Of a stretch of DNA of 64,000 bases, positions 55,440-64,000 are shown piece after piece. How positions within the stretch are numbered: position 1 is the first letter of the stretch; every line of letters starts with the position of its first letter. The notes beneath the pieces were generated by a model. The model had not been told where the DNA came from and did not search any database. It saw only the letters and a program-made list of their open reading frames with translations. The stretch is from Tolypocladium sp. Sup5 PDA-1 (taxonomy: Eukaryota; Ascomycota; Sordariomycetes; Hypocreales; Ophiocordycipitaceae), in assembly GCA_000750105.3 (NCBI GenBank), contig JPHH03000051.1:62001-126000 (forward strand), in the 5' to 3' direction. The position numbers were made by a program, and so were the translations under genes.

Positions 55440-57651
55440 CTATCGCGAGGAGGTTGCGCATTTCCTCAGCTTTTTGCCGTTCGCTTCGGGCTCGGGGACA
55501 AATTTGTTCAATCTGGTGCCCTTTGCATCGGGTTCCAGGACAATCGCAAGGAGGCGAAGTGCTCCGTTCCCAAAGCCCACAATACTAGCATACAACCAGA
55601 GTATCAGGCTCAACGGCCCGAAAATACACATGGGTATAATAGAAACGGCAATATGACCTAATAAATAGTTAGCGAAAAGTATTACCCATGTTGTAGGTAC
55701 TTGATGAAGATCGGGCAGGCAGCTTACCAAAAAGCAGAGGTCGCCGTGTGATTGTCTGCCAAAACTCTTCCGAGATGAACAGATCTTGCGCTCCGTCCCA
55801 TTGCCACGGGCCTTGCAGCCGAAACTTGGTGTTCAAATTTGCGCCAAAGGACCACATGATGAACAAACGCCAAGCGGCTCCGAAAGTATTGTCTTTCCGC
55901 GAAGTTATGATTCTCAGAATGTCGCAAAGCCCAGGTGCCGAGTCCATGTCCATGGCAAGTTGGTATGCGTAGCTTTCGTGGTCAACGCCATATGTAATCC
56001 TAAAGCCCTTGGGAGGTAAAAGGCGGTAATGTGGCTCATCATTGGGACTGAGCGGTCGCGGTATCTTGTGGGGGACAAGCAGGTTGACAATCCATAGCTG
56101 GGCTTGCATCTCGGCCAGCGGGGGAATGGCACCGAAGGATGGCCTGACAAAGCCAATGAAGCTGATTGTTGGTTCATCGCGCTTCCATACCTCTCGGACG
56201 TCGGCCTCACTCGGTAGCGGATACCTTTTCTGGCCGTCTTGAAGACTCTCAGGGGAATTCATGAATGGCAAACTCTGCGTGTAACCCGTAGCGAGGACCA
56301 CGATATCAGGCTTGACTCTTTCGTCCTTCAAGCGCTGGTACTCGGGGCTTCCATTATTCGTGAAGCGGACGTATCCATCGTCATCTATTTCCTCAGGCCA
56401 TGGTGCCATGTCCACGTGTCTTCCGTTGGTCTTCTCGAGTGGTCTCTGAATAAGGGCTGATCTCAAAGCGTACTTCCACAGTTCAGGCCCAGGGTGTCTC
56501 GGGCGGTATGGCTCGCTGATATATGGCACTACCCGTGTGGATTTGTTGAAGAATACTTGGGATGTGATGATGAGCCACGGGCAGAGCTAATAAGCAAGGT
56601 TGCGGAGACGGCTTACTCTTCGAAGGGTGATGACGCTCGGCGCTCATTCTGCCGGCCCATTGATCCATTCCTGTTGTAGTGCCGGCAGACAACCAGAGTA
56701 TGGTGTTGATGTAATAATAGTAGTAGTGCCAAAGTAGCATAGAATTTCGAAGAATCGGATGGGCGTAAGTGGTGTCAAAGAGATTGGCTCGGCTAATGTC
56801 GATTGGTATGCCTGGCTCATTGGGATTTTGCTTCCTGCCAAGGATCGGAAACAAAACAGGGCCGGGGTTTCTCTTAAGGGACTTCGTGTCAGCAATGGTC
56901 GCCTAAAATCTTACATTAGCAGAAGGAGAACTTACCTGGGGGCCAGAATGGAAGCCGTCCCTGACACACATCAAGACCCGTCTCGTCGGCGACGTAACTG
57001 CAAGATATGCCATGTCCGCCCCGGTCTCGCCTGCGCCGAGAACCATAACAGTCTTATCAACGCCGAACTGCTTTCGGACCTTGAACTCGGACGAATGAAT
57101 AACCAGTGGTACTTTCTTGAGTCCCTTGAGTTGAGGTATATTCGGATCCACATGTAGACCCGAGCATACCGCAACAGCATCGCACTGCCACTCCTCCCGC
57201 GTTTCACTGTCATGGCCCTTGTATGTGATGACATGGCCACCGCCCTGTCGTCGAGTCACAGCCACTACGCGTGTCTGAAGTCGAATTTGGGGCCATAGGT
57301 TGAATTTGGTGCAGTAGTCATGTAGAAATTGAACATATTTCTTTGCGCTGATAAAGTCTTCGGGGCCAGGTGATCGAAAGTCCGAAAAGGCGGTAAGCTG
57401 CCTCGAAGATACAAGCTGTGCAGTATATGGTTAGTGAAGTCGATTCGTAAGCAGTATTTCCAGTTGAGAGCGACACGTGGACTCACCTCTGCATCCTCAT
57501 ACGTTCGTGCGGCGAACGTGCCGCCAACTTGGTGGTGGTACTCGAAGAGCCGGGCTTCGACGGGCTCACAACCGAGGCTTTGATGCGCTTCGAGCAAATA
57601 TTTCAAAGTTGCGAGGCCAGCTGGACCGCCTCCAATTACTGCAACCTTCAT
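55440..57651 (-). CDS. Flavin-containing monooxygenase-like protein with C-terminal membrane segment
   Basis: Five exons (57651-57487, 57415-56936, 56902-56617, 56555-55728, 55657-55440) join exactly to 658 residues. The start MKVAVIGGGPAGLATLKYLL is an FAD-binding GxGxxG. A second dinucleotide site reads TVMVLGAGETGADMAYLA, and DIVVLATGYTQSLPF is the ATG motif of class B monooxygenases. The C-terminal exon encodes one or two hydrophobic segments (HIAVSIIPMCIFGPLSLILW), so the enzyme is probably membrane-bound. Such enzymes insert oxygen at N, S or C atoms using NADPH. One intron (56903-56935) is only 33 bp yet has GTAAGT, GCTAAT and TTTAG; reading through it would hit a stop. The gene lies in a group with an S41 peptidase, exporter, regulator and P450, which suggests specialised metabolism. 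The substrate is unknown. Confidence 0.88.
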
Positions 57652-60600
57652 TTTGTGGTTTGTAGGTTTTCGTGCAAGTATATGGAAGCCTTGTGCGGAA
57701 GCCTTGTGGAAGAAGAACGGCACGGGCTGGATTGTCGACGTCTGTGATGTATATACTATGCACGGACTTAGGGGACTTTGCGCAGACTACTTCCACTACT
57801 TTGCACTGGCTTTTTGGATGTTAATCAGTTCTATTGTTGAGCATGGGCTTATCTAGTACGCCCTTGAACATGGCCCGTCTGGCTCTATTGTTGACCGGGT
57901 GCATGGCCCGTGCCAGCAGATAATAACGCCCCAATTGTATCGACCCCTCCAGGCCAAACACCAAATCTTGAACTGCTTGACGCGAGGCAAACTCCATTGT
58001 CGAACGTGCACAATACCTTGTTACACGCGTTAAGGTTAGTGGCATTCTTGAACGCCATCTGAGGCGTTGATTTAATACAAGGCGGCCTTCTGCTAAACGC
58101 AATATTTTCCTTGCACCCACTAGACGCTAATTGTTAGCGCGATTATAATTTGAATATTCGGATCCTTTTATATGACTTTGAGGCATTTTAAACTCTTATA
58201 AGTAGGATAGTTACGAAGTTGGAAACATATTTCTACAAGCATATCGACCGGTACGAATGTAATGAAGCTCGCTAGCTCCAGACGACTACCAATTCGAGGC
58301 TAGCTTAAGACAAGCTGATAAACATCGGACAGATCTGACAATGGGACTGACATGTCACAGGAAGACGAGTGGCTGATGTGACAATAGATAGTATGTTGGT
58401 CGGCACCGCACAATAAGACGCACGAACCAACACGTCGAAAACGCCCCTAACATAATAGCACTAGGAACAGACTAAGCGGGAATCCACTCCAAGTGTTAAG
58501 AACTTATTACTACTGCCACAGCATCCTCAGAAACTCCCCAGTGTGCTCCTCGGTCTTCCAAAAAGCACACCCGCAGATTCATGCCGTCTTTCCTTTCATC
58601 CCGGAACGGCCTAACAGACCTCATTTGAGCCGCTTGTTCCGATATCTCCTGGCATCTGCCCTGGACTTCGTATACCCATCGCCTTACAACAGAAGCGCTA
58701 GCCCACTTGGGGACAGGAACCTAGTCCGTACTACAGTGGTGTACTAAGACAATCAGCCCCTGGGAGGGATACAATCATAATGTTGCCCCTCCTGAGAAGT
58801 CAGCCCCGGGCTAGGTTCGCGGCCGTCCACCTCCCCAGCAGCCATGTCAAGTTGGACGGATCGCCAGGCCGTGTGTCAATCGATCCATCAACAGCCACTC
58901 CCTCATCAGTGGTATAGGATCGGGGTTCCCTGTGAGGGAAAGAAACGGTACCCACACGGTCGCGATCCTGAAAATTACATACCGAAGTATTTCCTCGGTC
59001 GAATTACAGGTCAGTCGTCAAGAGGGAAAAGAGCCCGCACTGCGATGTCCTGCATAACCTGCAGGCGATCTATGCTGCATGCGGAGCCGTGGGTTACGCG
59101 TGACGCCCTGGTTGCGATCTCAGAATGCACGAGTACTAAGCGAGCTCCTCACTAACGGAGTAAGAGCCGACTGTCACCAGACACCAATCACTCTATAGAT
59201 CAAGCAATCCAATATTTTTCCTAGTTTACCCCCTAAGAACCGGCTCCCAGCCCTACGAGGGCGTCGTCGTCTTCCGGTTGATGAGCGAAATACCGACTTC
59301 CTCTGAGATCATCGCCCCGAGTCCCCTGCTGCTACCCATGTCAGGCCCCAGCAAGCCCACGTTGGGCGACGATGGCAAGGATGGGGCAAGCCACGCCAAG
59401 TCCAACAAACTCCACTGTGGAGAAGCTTTTTCGGCAGCTGGATCGTTAGTCAGTCGCTCGAGGCGATTATTAGCGAAGGAAGCATTAATGACGGACGTCC
59501 TGTCGGAGGTAGACGTGCTAAGTATCTTAGGCAGTCAGCAGGATGAAACTAGTACGTGATGAGGCAGAAGCTTTTGATTGTACTAAATAGCCTACTAATC
59601 CCTTGCGAGTGATTATTTATTGTGCTAGCCCTGTATCCAGAACCCTACTGGTAGCTTGCACCTGTAGCTAATCAACGTTAGACTTCTTTACAACGGACAG
59701 CATCTAGCTGCGGCTCCCATTCTCTTACACGTTAAGCTTTGTTCGAATAGCATAGAGCTCTGTTGTAGCCAACGCATCTTGGAAAAATATCGGACAAATA
59801 CCATGTGATTGTGCTATCTATGATTGGGCTGGGACCCTACTGTGGGGACAACCAGGTGAACCTCGGCGATGAATAATCATATTTATGACACCGTGACATT
59901 AGGCTGCGATAATACCAAATGTCTGCAGATGAACAAACTTGACTTTGGGGACAGGACATCTATCGTCTACTCTCCAAGTACGGACGACATGTGATTCGGT
60001 TAATAGTACATGCATTTACTAAGGGGAAGAGATTGCAACAACCATGAACCCTGATGCTGCTGGTTTCGGACGAATCTCGCCTCGATTTTCCGTCCATAAA
60101 TACAAAGATGTTTTAAGAAGTAGTTCAAAGAAAATTGCCACCGTCCTACTGTCCTAGCATCCTGTCAGTGTCTTAATGCAACCACGTTGGGCGTCTGATG
60201 CCTGCTATCAGTGTGTCTTACCACGGATAAATATGTCGTCGTGGCGATCTGGAATAACCAGGCACCTCTGCTGAATGATTGCCGAAGAAATAGCTTCTGT
60301 CGTTGTCTCAGTAGGGGCTCGTTCAGGCGCGAAACACAACTCTCTAATCTAGCTCCATAGTTCTGTCAAAGCATGGGCTTTATGCTTCAAGTTGGTGTCC
60401 AATGTGCTTCCCAATTATCGGGCGTAGTGTCATGGTTGCCGTTGAAGCAGTGACCGACGTATATACTTTGCCGTCGGCCAATGTGCAGGGACCAATCCTG
60501 CCTTGACCCAGGCAAACCGGCTCGTGGCTCTGTGTCGGAAGTTGGAATCAGATCTCGGTCCATTTGTCATACACCCGTTAACTGTTACGTCATGCACTTT

Positions 60601-61764
60601 CAGAAATATCGATCTTGCCATACTAACGCAGATGACCCGAAGAATACTGCCGTAGCTATTTTCGACACGTGTCAACGCAATGCCGAGAAGGCATGCGGAT
60701 TGCCAACGCTTCAGCAGCCGCTGCGGAAGCGGACCCGGGGGATCCAGGACGTGTTGATGCTACACAGTTCTCATCTAGGCACGCTCCATGGGTACAGATC
60801 GATGTGAGGAGTCAAGTCTCCTGTCTAACTACTGAAGCATGAATGGCGCATTGCAGCAAGATGGGCGTGTGTCATGCAGACCCAAGAAATGACTGAATAA
60901 GCAAAATGACTTGCATTCATCAACGGCGCGTCCACAAGTCTCAGTCTTTATGCTGGCCCGTGGCGTGTTTTCTGGATGCGAAATGAGCAATAGAGGGTTC
61001 TTCTTTGATGATGTTGATGCTGGAATCGACTTTATGCCGCCGGTGTAATTTTGAAGTCGGACACACACCATGGGTACGGGATGCATGGCTTCCATACACG
61101 GCAGTTGCATGGCTTAACCGAACGAGTTGCCTCAGAACAAAGAATAGCGTACACTTCTAATGGTGAGGGGGCTGCTCTTAATAAAACCCGCGTATACCTG
61201 GCAGTTGCGGCAACACCCTGAATCGTTAAAACCGTCACATGTGAACCCACGAACAACGTTTAAGGTTTGGGTATTAATCATCCGCTCCGCACGACACTTG
61301 GATGGGAAACGGTGAGGCTGGGTCCTCCAACTTTCTCCAGGCAATCTGGGGTACAGGGTTCCAGTCAACGCAGATCACCCCGCAGCGGGCCTGGCTGTTT
61401 TCCCGTTGGGCCGGTGGTGCAGCCAATCCGCTATGCTCTCCAATTGCCGTTACTACGCGTTCCATGCCATTCGTCACCTGGCTGCCTGGCCTGTCATGTC
61501 GTCCTACTGGGACGAATAACAAGGTTTCCCGTCACTGGCTCATGGCACGATCCTTGGGGTATGTCGACCGAGGCAGCATGTGACGTGGAGTTGGGGTTTG
61601 AAACGAGTTCTGTGTTTTAATCCATTAGCATGACGCGACTGGAAGCATATAGAAGTTGGATTGTCCGTGTATTCCTGCTTACGGCCTTCACCCCTACTCC
61701 ATGTCGTACAGATTATGGCACAGTTGTTAGTTTAATCGCTTCGCTTATGCTACTTTAGCACAAA
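57652..61764. other. Gene-free 4.1 kb stretch
   Basis: The longest gene-free interval outside the LINE. No frame on either strand shows a family motif, spliced structure or consistent codon use. The parts near 58140-58320 and 59560-60120 are AT-rich and may be old, fully decayed repeats. The promoters of the monooxygenase and P450 genes lie at its ends. Confidence 0.4.
57750..57755 (-). promoter_or_regulatory. TATA-like box of the monooxygenase gene
   Basis: TATATA lies about 99 bp upstream of the minus-strand start at 57651. Confidence 0.4.
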
Positions 61765-63617
61765 ATGTTGCAAGTTGCGCTGGATACGTATACCTTGGCG
61801 ATTGCCATTCCTTGCGCCTTCCTGATCCTGTCCTTGATTCAAGGAACGGTGCTCAGGTACCGGCTCAGCAAGACTCCGGGCGTTCGAGCGCCCACTCTAG
61901 CAAACTATTATTTCAGCGGTAATAGACAACATCTCCACAGCTGTCAAGATACGTCCACCAAATGCATTTAAGACTAACTGAGAGACCCGGCACTAGCGCT
62001 CTATTGGGCTTTCAAAGGGGCCTATATGCAAGCAAACAATCGACTCCTGGAATTCTTTGACGGGCTGTTCAGATATGGCACTCCCGCTTGCCCAAACGTG
62101 GTCGAGTTGTCTTTCGGAAATGCACGAATACTCTTTACCAGGGAACCCGAGCATATAAAGACTGTTTTGACTGGCAAGTTTGCACAGTTTGGGAAAGGTC
62201 CTGTGTTTCACGATACCTGGGAACCATTCCTTGGTGATAGCATCTTCACCACGGATGGTCAACTATGGCAAACAAATCGAGCCCTCATTCGGCCCATGTT
62301 TACGAAAGAAAGGATCCGTGACTTGGAAATCTTCGAGCGGTGGTCGGATTGCCTTGTATCGAAACTGCCTCCCTCTGGTCAGACCGTCGATATCTGCGAC
62401 CTCTTCTACAGAATGACTCTCGACGTCACGACAGACTTCCTGCTTGGCCAGAGCGTGGGGGCCCTCGACGAGTACGACCCCAACGAGAACATGACCTAGG
62501 GCATGACTGACGGCTATTGCAGTGCCAACAGCGAGTTCTCCCGGCGTTTCATGGAAGTCCAGCGCATGCAGATGATCCTCACAATCTTGGCGTACGTACC
62601 TCGTCGCACGCAAGATCCCATACTCTCTGGCTGACCCTTGGCGCCCAAGACCACTCCGCTATGTGGTCCCCAAGAAGAAATATTCCACCGGAATCAAGTT
62701 CATCGAGCGTTTCATGGAGCCCTTCATCGAAACTACGTTGAAACTGAGCCCAGAAGAGCTCGAAGAGCTTTCCAGATCAGACAAGCAATTCACATTCCTT
62801 CACAACATTGCCTTGTTTTCTCGAGATCGCAAGGTCATACGCGACCAGATCATGGCAGTACTCCTCGCTGGCCGAGATACCACTGCGTCAACACTGTCAT
62901 GGGCTATGTACGAGCTGTCCAACTATCCCGCAATATGGCAGAAGCTCCGTGCTCAGGTTCTCGAATCCGTTGGCCCCAACAGGTCGCCAACGTACGAGGA
63001 CCTGAAGAACCTGACATATCTGACCCATACTCTTAATGAAACACTGAGACTATACCCTGCCGTCCCGTACAACGTCAGAGCATGCGGTATGCTGCACCCC
63101 CATTCCACCCTCTCCAAAGTCCTGTGTGGACATGTTCATGCGCGATATACTGACCTGACATTTTCTGGTAGTGGAAAACTCGACGTTGCCCGGTCAATTA
63201 GGGCAGCCAGATATCACAACGCTCGCGGGCGACCTTGTATTCTACAGTACGCTGTGTATGCAGCGACGCAGGGACCTATATCCAGCGACCTCAGAGAAGT
63301 TTGACGATCCAGCTGTCTTCAATCCCGACAGATGGATTCACTGGACACCAAAGCCATGGCAATTTGTGCCCTTTAATGGCGGCCCAAGGATCTGCATTGG
63401 ACAGAACTTTGCTCTGACTGAAATGGCCTTTATGAGTAAGTGAAACATGAAGAATAAAGACCACCGCTTATTAATAACTTGGATAGTGGTTCGACTGTTG
63501 CAAAAGTATGAGAGAATCGAGTACCGGGGAGACTGGGCAGCCCAGTACCATAAGGCGGAAGTCGTTGGATGCCCTGGGCACGGCGTACCCGTTGCTCTTT
63601 ACGAAGCTAAAGGCTAG
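61765..63617 (+). pseudogene. Cytochrome P450 (CYP52/CYP539-like) with in-frame stop
   Basis: Five exons (61765-61918, 61997-62591, 62650-63086, 63172-63435, 63487-63617) sum to a whole 527 codons. The protein has an N-terminal membrane anchor, then YWAFKGAYMQANN, LFTREPEHIKTVLTGKF and DGQLWQTNRALIRPMF (C-helix). VLLAGRDTTASTLSW (I-helix oxygen motif), LNETLRLYPAVPYNVRA (ExxR), FNPDRW and FVPFNGGPRICIGQ (haem-binding Cys) follow. These blocks match the CYP52/539 fatty-acid and alkane hydroxylase group of the endoplasmic reticulum. Codon 219 is TAG (62497-62499). Just after it the expected residues read partly in another frame for about 20 bases before the frame is regained, as if small insertions and deletions cancelled out. 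It is either a very young pseudogene or a locally mis-sequenced intact gene. Its 3' end overlaps the next gene. Confidence 0.85.
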
Positions 63618-64000
63618 AGGCATCAAGGTTGTGGATTGATTTTAGTGGCAATTTAAGTCTGGACCATCCCAAAACTATATCGCTCTGAACTCCTTGCGGG
63701 CCTTGGATGTAGGATGGTGTAGCGTTGCCCTGAGCCCGGGACTCACAGTCCTGAACCTCCCGTGCAAGATACACGGCTCCCTTTTGTTGGTCAATGAGGA
63801 CTCCCAGGCAGGTGGCCACAACCAGATTGACTCTGGGATCAAGGGCAGCGATCGCCAGAGCCCAGGTCCCGGAGAGTGAGTAGTCCCAGAGGGTAATGTG
63901 GTTCCGATCCACGAAGGGGTAACCCTTGAGGAATGTGACCGCTTCGTGGTAGTCTTGGATACTTCCAGTAGGACATCTTGCAACCAAGTGCTCCGATCCG
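63607..64000 (-). CDS. Alpha/beta-hydrolase (esterase/polyketide-transferase-like), partial at window edge
   Basis: The minus-strand frame runs from the window end to a stop at 63607 and covers the middle and C-terminal part of an alpha/beta hydrolase. DYHEAVTFLKGYPFVDR precedes ITLWDYSLSGTWALAIAALD and PRVNLVVAT, the order seen around the nucleophile elbow in DUF1100/FrsA-like and polyketide-transferase-like fungal hydrolases. The elbow reads DYSLSG where GYSxGG-type sequences are usual: the first glycine is Asp, the Ser is kept. The C-terminal half after this is short and weakly similar. The start lies beyond the window. Its last codons overlap the end of the P450 gene by about 11 bp, tail to tail. 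Esterase activity is a family-based guess. Confidence 0.65.
   Translation of the reverse strand, partial: GSEHLVARCPTGSIQDYHEAVTFLKGYPFVDRNHITLWDYSLSGTWALAIAALDPRVNLVVATCLGVLIDQQKGAVYLAREVQDCESRAQGNATPSYIQGPQGVQSDIVLGWSRLKLPLKSIHNLDASSL

Noticed and set aside
42448..63617. Firm call of a dikaritin/ustiloxin RiPP cluster
   Set aside because: No DUF3328 gene and no precursor peptide with repeated cores were found; kept only as a hypothesis.

Overview
The window reads as accessory chromosomal DNA from a filamentous ascomycete, most likely a sordariomycete of the Hypocreales type. Genes carry many short (about 50-80 bp) GT-AG introns with CTAAC/CTAAT-like branch sites. Families include Zn2Cys6 regulators, a CFEM-domain Pth11-like receptor, a TRI14-like protein and a UstP-like S41 peptidase. 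A LINE retroelement is riddled with CAA/CAG/TGG-to-stop changes of the kind left by repeat-induced point mutation (RIP). Gene models below were spliced by eye; where exon lengths sum to a whole number of codons this is stated.

Layout. 0.2-7.1 kb is a gene-poor stretch holding an NmrA-like relic, a small secreted protein (1640-2350), a secreted DUF1524/HNH nuclease (3491-4274) and two halves of a GFA-type gene that flank the nuclease. 7.5-14.0 kb looks like a small, partly decayed sugar-acid catabolism cluster: DenD-like epimerase, ACS-family transporter with a one-base frameshift, Zn2Cys6-type regulator remnant and SDR. 14.5-25.1 kb holds single genes: an F-box-like/DUF7730-type protein, a LURP-one-related protein, a secreted protein, a TRI14-like propeller and a CFEM receptor, with a gene-free 3 kb at 18.4-21.3. 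27.1-33.9 kb is a second compact catabolic set: Zn2Cys6 regulator, DapA-family aldolase and a quinate/sugar permease.

34-42 kb is a graveyard. It contains a DHA2 drug transporter with its middle deleted, an NRPS condensation-domain scrap, and a 5.8 kb RIP-mutated Tad1-like LINE on the minus strand. 42.4-64 kb looks like specialised metabolism and export: S41 peptidase, full ABCB transporter, Zn2Cys6 regulator, flavin monooxygenase, P450 with an internal stop and the edge of an alpha/beta hydrolase. This region also has a 4 kb gene-free gap at 57.7-61.8.

Two things stand out. One is repeated decay next to intact metabolic genes. The other is the S41 peptidase, Zn2Cys6 regulator, flavin monooxygenase and P450 set, which recalls ustiloxin-type RiPP loci, although no UstY (DUF3328) gene or precursor peptide was found. 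No tRNA, rRNA or CRISPR array was recognised.
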